From Amanita rubescens (lineage: Eukaryota; Basidiomycota; Agaricomycetes; Agaricales; Amanitaceae), in assembly GCA_015039365.1 (NCBI GenBank), contig WION01000011.1, positions 372,001 through 436,000 of the forward strand: DNA of 64,000 bases, read 5' to 3'. Position numbers and translations under genes: made by a program. Below are positions 44,657 to 54,546 of the stretch, in pieces. Under the pieces are notes generated by a model. That model was not told the DNA's origin, did not search any database, and was given only the letters and a program-made list of their open reading frames with translations. The number at the start of each line of letters is the position of its first letter. Within the stretch, counting starts at the first letter, position 1.

Positions 44657-46080
44657 ATGCCTTCTTCAACTTCCACGATCACATCCATAGAAGTCGCCTT
44701 CTCCAGACTGCTCGTCCTCGCCGACATAGCACGTCCCAAACTGCCAGCCGAGCTGTTCGACCATGTCATCGACGAGTTATGCGATAACTCGGCTGCCCTA
44801 CGTGCCACGAGCCTCGTGTGTAGGCGAGCTATGATTAGAAGCAGACGATGGCTCTTTTCCACGCTCACCTTTAACAAGGACGACACTGGATTCGATGCGT
44901 TTCTCGATCTTCTTGAACGTTCTCGGTGGACAACCTTTGCCTCCGTCAAATCCATCCGCATCACAGACCTCTTCCGTGCACGGTGGCATCTCTATCGCAT
45001 TGGAAGGGATGTCGAACGCATGGTTTCCCACCTTCCGAACCTGAGATCAATCTGGCTATCGTCGACGCAGGTATGGCAAATATCATGGACGTCAATCCCG
45101 ATGCACGTTCGACGACTTATTACGAACCTTGATCTGCATGACCTGCAGATCGATTCTCTCTTGTTCCATCCAAAAGACTGGGTAGAGCTATTCAGTTGCG
45201 TTGGGAAAGCCGCGACGATGACGTTGTACAATTTGGAGTTTGGTATGATGGATGATCTCGCTCATCTATCGGGACGGTCGCTCAGGTTCAAGTCCATCGA
45301 CACGTCATCAATCCTTCCTTTGGAGTCTGTATGGGATTGGTCCATTTCGAATGGTCTGCAGATCACCGTGGACACTTTCCACCTTAGACCACTTCAGTTA
45401 CCTCCGTGGAATCGGCATTATTGTCTATCATTCGTCTCACAAAAGTTTTTACGACACGTCGGGCCATCCATTCGCTGCCTTTTCTTCAATTTATCTGGCG
45501 CGTACTTTAGTCCCGGTATGTTTTACTTGGTGAACGATCTAGACATATCTTAACTCCGACTGCCCTAGATACGTTGCATTGTTATGATTCCCTGGATCTC
45601 TCGCAATGCACTAACCTTCGCGTTGTGCGGTTTGGATGTTTTTCGTTGTCTTCAGAGGCGTCGAGGATGGCAATGATGTGGACATTGCTCGAAGCCCTAC
45701 CCTCGCCGACAACGATCGAGGAGGTCTCCATTACGATCGGTCCTAAAGACGAATTTAAAGAATCAAGACTTGGTGATTTCGAGGCATTCCCGTGGATAGA
45801 ACTATTAGAACGATTAAAGCGAATTCTTCCAAATGTGAAGACGATCGCGATCGGAGTGGGCACGTATAAAAACTCTTCTTCATCGCTGGTGTACGTGGAA
45901 AAGCTGCGAAGCATCGGATGTTTGAAGGAACATGAAAAGAGGGGCCTGGTGAGGATAAGCCGGGTTTATTGGGGCTCGCAGTCGTGGGTATGTCGTCCAT
46001 CCATATCTGAGTCTGCCTTGTGTCTAATGAGGGATATGCAGGATGAGCTACCTTGGCGACAGGTAACGGGGAACGACTAG
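44657..46080 (+). CDS. F-box-like protein
   Basis: The ATG at 44657 gives MPSSTSTITSIEVAF, followed after about 28 residues by an F-box-like segment: LPAELFDHVIDELCDN, ALRATSLVCRRAMIRSRR, WLFSTLTF. This is the pattern of the large agaricomycete F-box family, with a hydrophobic LP start and a CRxW-like core. A 53-nt intron (45516-45568, GTATGT...CTAG) joins the two exons; the product is about 456 residues. The remainder has weak leucine-rich periodicity (VEKLRSIGCLKEH, LPNVKTIAI), as in substrate receptors of SCF ubiquitin ligases. The substrate is unknown. The gene appears intact and runs in the same direction as the array around it. Confidence 0.78.
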
Positions 46081-46757
46081 GCATTCGCCGTTAGCTGTGC
46101 ATTTAGATTGGATACCCGTGATGACGAACAAAGCGTGGTTGAGTGTCTTATATGTTTGTGTGCGACCAAACACAGCCAGGCTCATTCGGACTCGGCAATT
46201 CCTGATGGCATCAACAGTGAAACGAAGGAGCGACCGCCATCATACCCGCAGTCTAAGGTGACTATCCCGAACGGAGCTGCTTTAACTCACCTTGATCATC
46301 GGCTCTAATTACTCCGAATGAGCTGCCGAATATGAACGCGTAAACACCTGTAAACGCCCTCCCAAATTCCCAAAAACCAACGCTGAATATCAAAGGTACT
46401 GACCGTGCAAGTGCCTTCAGGCAAGTCCTACCCCATAGCAGCTCATATGACACCACGTCGATCGCTGATCATCGGCTTCACGCCATGCCGGCCATGGGCA
46501 TAATTGATGGCCATGGACGATTGCATGCCTACTTGAGTACCATCAGTCACGAGTCGCCTAGGATACGAAATGTTGGGCATCTACTATTTAGCACCGGATC
46601 GCTCCCTATCGCTCCACCACCCGAATTATCAGGTTGAACGTTTTCCTGCCTTTTTTCCCCATTATCCGTTCCGGTCCGGAACACTACTTAAGGAACCTAA
46701 TGATATGGAATCGATTTTCTCAAAGGCTGGTCCTTTACCATTACTCTTGCATTCGCC
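46081..46757. other. intergenic
   Basis: No gene recognised. Short frames on both strands lack family features. The last 150 bp should hold the promoter of the signal-peptide kinase-like gene. Confidence 0.4.
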
Positions 46758-47695
46758 ATGCGATCTTTCTTTATTACATTCCTCCTTTTCTTCATATCCG
46801 CGGTTCTTTCGTCACCGCTTTATATCGAGCACGGATCATATTCCTCTTCGCTCTTGGTAAGTCGTAATAATCAATGTTGACATGACGTACGTTTTCTCAC
46901 CTCTCGTAGAGAAGAGGTGAAACGGGCAGAGTTACAGGTTCCCATGGCGCTTCGCAGGTAGGCCGTATTTTCCTGTATCCGCGACAAGTTAACTCATCGT
47001 TTTATACAGGCTCAGACAGGCTCTCGCGTGCCATGGCGGAGGCCAAAATTGGACTCTCACCGTCCACAGACTGTCGCTGACGCTATCAAGCATATCGATA
47101 AAGGCAGTGTGATCGGTAGAGGATCAATGGGCATTGTATACGATCTTCCAATAGGATTCGGCACATATGAAGGGCGGGCGGTTCTTAAAGTGATGGCTAT
47201 AATCAACAGTATGCCGGATAAGAGGAAGGGAAGGGAATTGATTGCGGGTTTTGTTACGAAAGAGGCGCGAAATTTGAATCAGGTGAAGCAGCTCTTGGCC
47301 TGGGGGTATCAATCCGAGGGAGACGAGATATACTATATCGTCATGAAGCATATGGGTGAACGGGGCGACACGCTCGGGTTGCCCATGCAGGTGCAAGAAA
47401 GTCATCTCGAGGGAACGAAAGAACGGTATCAGAAAGAACACCACATAATACACGAGTAAGTGTTGCGCATTTTCATTTTTCGCAACTTGTTGATAATTTG
47501 TTGGAATTTAGCGATGCCAAGACTGACAATCTTGCGTTCACATTGCAGTGTGGAACTTTGATAGCGCACCTTGTTGACTGGGGCGCTGCGAAGATTGAAC
47601 CTGGTTACGAGCTCGCGAATGCACCCAAGATAGAGAGGATTGGTAGTCCAGTTATGGGATTTATTCGGGAAGTGCCTAGGTGTTCAATACAGTAG
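46758..47695 (+). CDS. protein-kinase-like protein with signal peptide, truncated C-lobe
   Basis: Four exons: 46758-46856, 46910-46957, 47010-47455 and 47512-47695, all in phase and giving about 258 residues. The N-terminus MRSFFITFLLFFISAVLSSP is a clear signal peptide. The kinase-like fold follows: glycine loop GRGSMGIVYDL, lysine in AVLKV, a hinge near IYYIVMKHMG, a catalytic loop formed across the last intron (IIHDDAKTDN, with D, K and N present) and DWG in place of DFG. After KIEPGYELANAPK the frame hits TAG at 47693-47695. The same frame then stays open beyond it to 47974 except for one TAA at 47771-47773, and still looks like a C-lobe (KSVHDIMLAIGALF, VHMLWLGACEHDD). The gene is therefore probably damaged. 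A kinase-like protein entering the secretory route is unusual; extracellular or Golgi action is inference. Confidence 0.65.
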
Positions 47696-47974
47696 TTTGA
47701 GAATCGTTGTGTTCGGCAACGGAAGAGTGTACACGATATTATGTTGGCGATAGGCGCGCTGTTTCGGTGCTAAGCAATGCGCGTTCCGACGCCATGTAAA
47801 GACTTGATCCAAGGTCGTTCGCGTGATAGCTTCTTTTTTAAAGTGCATATGCTTTGGTTGGGAGCATGTGAGCATGATGATTCCGAAGGACTCCGGGTCT
47901 TATCCAGGGAGGGAATTTTCCGGAACAAATTTGGACGCGATACCTTCGCACGGGAATTTCCGAAACCATCGTGA
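47696..47974 (+). pseudogene. in-frame remainder of the kinase-like gene
   Basis: Continues the last exon frame of the preceding gene past TAG (47693) and through a second stop, TAA at 47771. It contains DFIQGR-like and RDTFAREF stretches and ends at 47974. No intron with normal length and borders removes the two stops, so nonsense mutation is the simplest reading. Confidence 0.5.
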
Positions 47975-48654
47975 GAACGGCTAGAACCGAGACACCCATG
48001 CTACTCAGTGCTGGCATTGCGATGGCAGTTTCGCGCTTTGTCTCGTCCATGGAGTTCCAGAAGAACTTGTAAGCATAACAACGTCTGACATGACCCTGGC
48101 GTTGCGAAGTAACCTGAAGACCCCATAATGTCCTCTTCGGACTGGCGCTGGCTGCACTGCCCCACCGTTGCCCTCTTCTTGGATATTTTCCCGAAGTTAA
48201 AATGATTTCTACCCCGCTCTCCTGCGCCTCTGATCCTTAGTTGATATCGGCCAGATCGCGAACAAAGAAGCATTGTCACTAGTACTCTGTTAGGCACGAA
48301 ACTCGCACATGTTCAAAACAGAAACTTTTAAAGGTTCATGGCAATGCAATACAGTAGCGAACGGTCAGGGGAGCCCACTATCACAATCTCCGCTTCGCAA
48401 CCGGTGGCTTTTCAACGATCGTTCGTCCAAATTGAAATGTATGCCAAGGCCGACAAAACGGGACTTGCAGACTCATTGGGCGCGCAGCTTGCATATATCC
48501 AAGAAACGATATTTACAAGTTCCTAGTTCCCAAATTCGAGTGGTGAGCGGCCAGGATAGAACAACATAAACAACGGTGGTATTTAGCCTGGCGCGTACGA
48601 GGTCAACCTCAGACTTGTGTCTTCAGCTTTATTCGCCTACACTCTACAATCGCA

Positions 48655-49158
48655 ATGCACTTCTCTTGGCTCCTCCTCACTCGAGTCACCGCTGCTACCG
48701 CGGCATCGGCCTTCTACTATCCCACTTTCCTCAACCTTTACAGAGCTACTGTGGCTCCCGATTATATCACCTATGTACTCGTCCCAACCATCTATGGTAA
48801 GGTGTTTCTGTATGTTCTTTAGTTCGATGTTTATTCGTGATTGTAGATTGTTTTCAAAAGTGCAATGCTGTCGCTGGCTGCAAATTCGTCAACAGTAAGC
48901 TAGTTCCTAGTGGAAAAAAATGTACAACGCTAAACTTCTCTTAGCTTACTACGATGTCAATGGCAAGGTCAGCTTTCTCCCCTTTTTTTGTCGATGTTGG
49001 CGCGTTCTAACGAATATGCGCAGGGTGGCAGCCCGGATCTGACTTGCTCTATGTACAAGTCATGCCACTATGCTTCCAACGGCGGCCAAACGCAACCTCC
49101 TGAATACATCATCGAAAGCGATGGGTGGTGCAAGTATTACTACTACTTGTTGGAATAG
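48655..49158 (+). CDS. small secreted cysteine-rich protein, copy 1
   Basis: Signal peptide MHFSWLLLTRVTAATAASA, then a short linker (FYYPTFLNLYRAT). Introns then break the mature part into small exons: DCFQKCNAVAGCKFVN, the short YYDVNGK, and GGSPDLTCSMYKSCHYA with the end SDGWCKYYYYLLE. Six cysteines are conserved among the three copies. The pattern (CxxxC, GCxFVN, DVNGxGG, LTCSMY, GWC) resembles small secreted proteins called fruit-body specific in other agaricomycetes; a named function is not known. Relative to copies 2 and 3 it lacks a short segment (ANTATNK) before GGQTQ. The signal sequence here carries a 3-nt insertion (LTRVTA versus LTLTA). The role in development, defence or interaction is open. 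Confidence 0.75.
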
Positions 49159-49374
49159 TAGTTTTTTCGTAATGGACTATTCGTGTTTGATCAGTGGCAA
49201 GCGTCTGGGGAAATCCGGTAATCAAAAGTCGGGGCCCTTCGAGCTTTTTACTCTGATGCTGTGCGATGCTGTGATTGCTTGGGGCAGCACGTTACTTACT
49301 GCTGAGCAATCCAAGAAGTTTCTTTTGTCATTTTTAACGTGACAGACACATCAATCTTTAAAGAGAAAATCACT

Positions 49375-49580
49375 CCCACCGCGCCATCACAGCATTATTA
49401 ATATTATAGTATAAAAAGCCTGATGACGACCATGACCAGCCTCTTCAATCGTCTGATTTCCATCTTCACTCACACATCCACCAATAATCTTTCCCAATTC
49501 AAAGTTCCAATGTCTTCTGGTGCGTTAGCGAGCTCTGAACGCGGCAATTACTCCTGCTTACGTCACCATGCCACGTTCAG
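49375..49580 (+). pseudogene. msrA: msrA 5'-end copy 1 (truncated)
   Basis: Matches the promoter (TATA-like AGTATAAAAAG), first exon (MTSLFNRLISIFTHTSTNN, then FKVPMSSG) and first intron of the intact msrA at 53410. It breaks off at the position of the intron's acceptor, where unrelated DNA (AACGGCTGGGAAC) begins. The catalytic cysteine exon is absent. A chimeric frame from 49423 runs to 49731 but has no MsrA domain. Confidence 0.8.
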
Positions 49581-50362
49581 AACGGCTGGGAACGAGAGAC
49601 CTGCTACGTATTCTGACGCACTTCCTAGCGAAACGCTAGACTTAAACTCTGATGATATGGATCTACTAGTAAGATGCATGCCTGTGCTGCTATACGACCC
49701 GGCCTCGGACCATGTCACGCGACTCGGGTGACGCGGTGGCCCACAAGCATTAGCATTGCGATGGCAGTTTCGCGCTTTGTCTCGCCCTCTTCCATGGAAT
49801 TCCAGAAGAACTTGTAAGCATATCACTATGAAACAACGTCTGACATGCCCCTGGAATTGCGAACTAAAGACCCTATAATGTCCTCTTCGGACTGGCGTTG
49901 GCTGCACTGCCCCATCGTTGCCCCCTTCTTGCAGATTTTCCCGAAGTTAAAATGATTTCTACCCCGTTCTCCTGCGCCTCTGATCCTCAGTTGATATAAA
50001 TTCAGGCCAGATCGTGAGCATCGTTACTAGTACTCCTTGTCTGTTAGGCACGAAACTTGCACATGTTCAAAACAGAAACTTTTAAAGGTTCATGGCACTG
50101 CAATACAATAGCGAACGGTCAGGGGAGCCCCCTATCACAATCTCCGCTTCGTAACTGGTGGCTTTTGAACGATCGTTCACTCAAATTGAAATGTTGGGCG
50201 CGCAGCTTGCACATATTCAAGAAACGATATTTAGTTACCCAATTCGAGTGGTGAGCGGTCAGGATAGAACAACATAAACAACAGTGGTATTTAACCTGGC
50301 GCGTACGAGGTCAACCTCAGACTTGTGTCTTCAGCTTCATTCGCCTACACTCTACAATCGCA

Positions 50363-50886
50363 ATGCACTTCTCTTCGCTCCTCCTCACTCTCACCGCTGC
50401 TACCGCGGCATCGGCCTTCTACTATCCCACTTTCCTCAATCTCAACGGAGCTATTAACTTGAACGCTCCCGACTTTCTCGCCTTTGTACTCGTCTCAACC
50501 ATCTCTGGTAAGGTGCTCTCCGTATGTTCTTTCGCTCGATGTTTATTCGTGATTGTAGATTGCTTCCTCGCTTGCAATAAGGTCCCCGGCTGCAAATTCG
50601 TCAACAGTAAGCTAGTTCCTAGTGGAAAAAATGTACAACGCTAAACTTATTTTAGCTTACCACGATGTCAATGGAAATGTCAGCTTTCTCCCCTTTTTTG
50701 TCGATGTTGGCGCGTTCTAACGAATACGCGCAGGGTGGCAACCCCGATCTGACTTGCTCTATGTACAAGTCATGCCACTATGCTAACACCGCAACCAACA
50801 AAGGCGGCCAAACGGAACCTTCTGGACTTCCTGAATACATCATCGAAAGCGATGGGTGGTGCAAGTTTTACTACTTATTGGAATAG
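50363..50886 (+). CDS. small secreted cysteine-rich protein, copy 2
   Basis: Signal peptide MHFSSLLLTLTAATAASA and mature start FYYPTFLNLNGAI. Exons: to a GTAAGG donor after ...STISG; DCFLACNKVPGCKFVN; TYHDVNGN; and GGNPDLTCSMYKSCHYANT to the end SDGWCKFYYLLE, TAG at 50884-50886. Six conserved cysteines, all readable; introns are short, with normal borders. It is the middle gene of the tandem trio. Differences between copies are mainly replacements in the mature part while introns are almost unchanged, so the copies are young. Confidence 0.78.
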
Positions 50887-51094
50887 TAGTTTTTTCGTAA
50901 TGGACTATTCGTGTTTGATCAGTAGCGTCTGGGCCGGGGAAATCCGGCAATCAAAAGTCGGCGCCCTTCGAGCTTTTTACTCTGATGCTGTGCGATGCTG
51001 TTATTGCTCGGGGCACCACGTTACTTACTGCTGAGCAATCCAAGAAGGTTTCTTTGTCATTTTTAACGTGACAGACACATCAATCTGTAAAGAG

Positions 51095-51467
51095 TAATAA
51101 GTCAAGCGAGTGAGGTACGAGAGCGCTAGTGACGCAGATCTTTGGTGAGAGTCACGTGGATGCGGTCAGCGCGGCTTGCTTCCGCACCGCGTCCATGCCG
51201 CATACACGCGCCAGTTGAGCCCGCGAGCTCATCATCCGTCTTTCGCCCTACCTTCCCCTCCCTTGCGCTTTCACGACTGGGCAGTTGTGAATGCGGGACA
51301 TCACATCGTCGAGCAGTCGCATCGCCGAGGACATCATGCAATGTCCTGCCGCCCTCCCACGATGCTCGACATGCCCCCGTTCTCAGCTTGCTGGAGCCCC
51401 TTCGGCTCGCCCACACTATGCACCTGCATCACATCTAGAACACCGCGGAACATAGCGAACCAAAGAG
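51095..51467. mobile_element. 373-bp insertion with 6-bp target duplication
   Basis: Present only in unit 2. AAAGAG at 51089-51094 is repeated at 51462-51467, directly after the insert; units 1 and 3 have a single AAAGAG at this place. The insert is GC-rich compared with the surroundings, has no clear terminal inverted repeats and no ORF I recognise. It may be a short non-autonomous element or a piece of foreign genomic DNA. Confidence 0.6.
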
Positions 51468-51469
51468 AA

Positions 51470-51662
51470 AATCACTCCCACCGTGCCATCACAGCATTAT
51501 TATAGTATAAAAAGCCAGATGACGACCATGACCAGCCTCTTCAATCGTCTGATTTCCATCTTCACTCACACATCCACCAATAATCTTTCCCAATTCAAAG
51601 TTCCAATGTCTTCTGGTGCGTTAGCGCAATTACTCCTGCTTACGTCACCATGCCACGTTCAG
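51470..51662 (+). pseudogene. msrA: msrA 5'-end copy 2 (truncated)
   Basis: Same content as copy 1: promoter, first exon and intron 1 of msrA, ending at the CCACGTTCAG acceptor position. Exon 1 is nearly identical to copy 1. No catalytic part follows. Confidence 0.8.
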
Positions 51663-52505
51663 AACGGCTGGGAACGAGACTACGGCGAGACTACGTATTC
51701 TGACGCACTTCCTAGCGAAACGCTAGACTTAAACTCTGATGATATGGATCTACTTGTTAGATGCATGCCTGTGCTGCTATACGACCCGGCCTCGGAATGC
51801 CACGCGACTCGGACGCGGTGGCCCACAACCCAAACAATCGTGAGAACGGCAAGAACCGAGACACCCATGCTGCTATTGCGATGGCAGTTTCGCGCTTTGT
51901 CTCTCCCTCTTTCATGGGGTTCCAGAAGACATATCACTATGAAACAACGTATGACATGCCCCTGGTGTTGCGAAGTAACCTGAAGACCTATAATGTCCTC
52001 TTCGGACTGGCGCTGGCTGCACTGCCCCACCGTTGCCCCCTTCTTGCAGATTTTCCCGAAGTTAAAATGATTTCTACCCCGTTCTCCTGCGCCTCTGATC
52101 CTTAGTTGATATAAATCCAGGGGATAAATGGCCGGATCGCCAATAAAGGAGCATCGTTACTAGTACTCCGAGTCTGTTATGCAACAGAAACTCTTAAAGG
52201 TTCATGGCACTGCAATACCGTAGCGAACGGTCAGGGGAACCCACTATCACAATCTCCGCTTCGTAACCAGTGACTTTTGAACGATCGTTCAATTGAAATG
52301 TATGCCAAGGCCGACAAAACGGGACTTGCAGACTCATTGGGCGCGCAGCTTGCACATATTCAAGAAACGATATTTAGTTACCCAATTCGAGTGGTGAGCG
52401 GTCAGGATAGAACAACATAAACAACAGTGGTATTTAACCTGGCGCGTACGAGGTCAACCTCAGACTTGTGTCTTCAGCTTCATTCGCCTACACTCTACAA
52501 TCGCA

Positions 52506-53024
52506 ATGCACTTCTCTTGGCTCCTCCTCACTCTCACCGCTGCTACTGCGGCATCGGCCTTCAAGTTCAAGTTCTACTCTCCCACTTTCCTCAATCTCAA
52601 CGGAGCTACTGAGGCTGGCGACTATCTCACCTATAGACTCGTCCCAACCATCCATGGTAAGGTGCTCTCCGTATGTTCTTTCGCTCGATGTTTATTCGTG
52701 ATTGTAGATTGTTTCCAAGCTTGCAATGGGGTCATCGGCTGCAAATTCGTCAACAGTAAGCTAGTTCCTAGTGGAAAAAAATGTATAACGCTGAACTTCT
52801 TTTAGCTTACCACGATGTCAATGGCAAGGTCAGCTTACTCCCCTTTTTTGTCGATGTTGGCGTGTTCTAACTAATATGCGTAGGGTGGCAGCCCGGATCT
52901 GACTTGCTCCATGTACGGGTCATGCCACTATGCTAACACCGCTACCAACAAAGGCGGCCAAACCCAAGAGCCTTCTAACCTTCTTGACTACATCGTCGAT
53001 AGCGATGGCTGGTGCAAGCACTAA
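52506..53024 (+). CDS. small secreted cysteine-rich protein, copy 3
   Basis: Signal peptide MHFSWLLLTLTAATAASA, mature start FKFKFYSPTFLNLNGATEA. Exons: DCFQACNGVIGCKFVN, TYHDVNGK, and GGSPDLTCSMYGSCHYANT, ending DYIVDSDGWCKH with TAA at 53022-53024. The C-terminus is shorter than in copies 1 and 2 (H instead of a YYLLE tail), and the N-terminus has an extra FKFK. All six cysteines are kept. Lies just upstream of the intact msrA. Confidence 0.78.
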
Positions 53025-53409
53025 ACGAGGCAGACGACGATTCCAGGTGTTCATGTGATTGGACTATTTTTTGAAATGTTTCGTTTGTTCTTGTTGTAAT
53101 AGTTAGGGTTTCGTGATTCGCACAATGGACTATTCGTGTTTTGATCAGTGGCAAGCGTCTCCGCCGGGGAAATCCGGCAATCAAAAGTCGAACTCCTTCG
53201 AGCTTTTACTCTGATGCTAATTCTTGCTAATTGCTGTGCGATGCTGTGATTGCTTGTCGCAGCACGTTACTGCTGAGCAATCCAAAAAGTTTCTTTGTCA
53301 TTTTTAACGTGACAGATCTGTAAAGAGAAAGTCGCTCACTCCTTAACTTGACCCAATTTCCCACCGCGCCATCACAGCATTATTAGTATATAAAAAGCCT
53401 GACGACGAC

Positions 53410-54219
53410 ATGACCAGCCTCTTCAGTCGTCTGGTTACCATCTTCAGTCACACATCCACCGCCCAATTCAAAGTTCCAATGTCTTCTGGTGCGTTAGCGA
53501 ATCCTCGAGGCAGCAATACTTCTGCTTACGTCACCATGCCACGTCAACTTCTGCAGTCGCGCAAGCTGGAAACACGCAAGTTGCCACATTCGCCGCGGGG
53601 TGTTTTTGGGGCGTCGAACATATCTTTTTGAAGCATTACCCGCCTGCGAATGATAAAGGGATTCTGAGCACTTCGGTTGGGTATACTGGAGGCAAGATTG
53701 AGACGACGAGTCCGGATTATACGAGGGTTTGTTCGGGCGTTACGGACCATGCGGAAGCGGTGAGGATTGAGTTTAATCCTGACAAGGTATCTTATGACGA
53801 GCTTGTCGGTGAGTTTTTTGTTATCAAGTTCTTAGGGGAGGAAGGGTGGCTGAATATTGGGGGGTGTGTACAGAGTTTTTCTATCGCACGCATGATCCTA
53901 CGACGTTGAATCGACAAGGAGGGGATAAGGGAACTCGTATGTGTTCATTCCTATAGTTTTGCGTGAGAGGCGGGAGGATGAACGTTGCGCGTATACAGAA
54001 TACCGATCGGCTATTTTCTATCACAGTGCGGAACAAAAGTCTATCGCGGAGCGGGTTACAAAAGAGGTAGAGGATAAGCATTTCGCGCCGATCGGGAAGT
54101 CGATCGTCAGTGAAATTGTGGAAGCGGGACCGTGGTGGGATGCAGAGGATTATCACCAGTTATACTTGTTCAAGAATCCGAATGGGTATCAGTGCCCGAC
54201 TCATCGGCTACATTGGTAA
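53410..54219 (+). CDS. msrA: peptide methionine-S-sulfoxide reductase MsrA
   Basis: Repairs S-form methionine sulfoxide in proteins using thioredoxin. The ATG at 53410 gives MTSLFSRLVTIFSHTSTAQ, possibly a mitochondrial presequence; a second start, MSSV, would give the cytosolic form. A 68-nt intron (53489-53556) precedes the catalytic exon with VATFAAGCFWGVEHIF, where the Cys in GCFWG is the nucleophile. Next come GYTGGK, TSPDYTRVCSG and HAEAVRIEFNPDKVSYDELV. A second intron joins to FFYRTHDPTTLNRQGGDKGT, and a third to YRSAIFYHSAEQ. The end is WWDAEDYHQLYLFKNPNG and a CPTHRLHW terminus, TAA at 54217-54219. All landmarks of the family are present. Promoter TATA-like TATATAAAAAG lies upstream. 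Confidence 0.93.
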
Positions 54220-54546
54220 TGGTAACTAGTGTATTTCGAACGGAACCATGTGAATGTACAAACAAATGACACCAAGCGATTTCAATTCTTAGCTTGCGAT
54301 GGTGACCACATGGCGCTAACGCCTAATCGATAATCTGTCCGCCAAACGGCACACTTTTAGCTGGTTCGCATGTGCTCCTTTCCTTGTCGTTTTTCCGCGA
54401 GTCTTCCGATAAGGAAACCTCGATCGCCGCACGTTACTCTTGCTCTTAAACCTGCAAGCCCCTAGCGCCACGTTGTCCACACGCTTCCTTCAAGTTCTTT
54501 AGCTCCTTCGATCTTGTTGGAAGTTGGCTTTGGGACGCTCGTCACC
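54220..54546. other. intergenic
   Basis: Short gap between msrA and DUF6534 copy G. Nothing recognised besides the presumed promoter. Confidence 0.4.

Larger units (their letters stand above)
47965..53560 (+). repeat. three tandem segmental units (about 1.7-2.1 kb)
   Basis: Each unit runs from a block containing GCGATGGCAGTTTCGCGC (48019, 49758, 51878), through a block with CCCGAAGTTAAAATGATTTC, to a secreted cysteine-rich gene (48655, 50363, 52506), a 3' flank with ACGTGACAGA, and the promoter plus first exon of msrA (49423, 51519, 53410). Only the last unit continues into a complete msrA. Units are joined by a segment shared with the dispersed repeat at 37503-37575. Unit 2 carries an extra 373-bp insertion. 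Confidence 0.85.

Noticed and set aside
51126..51505. Overlapping ORFs on both strands around 51126-51505
   Set aside because: They lie in the GC-rich 373-bp insertion; open frames on both strands follow from base composition and no domain is recognisable.
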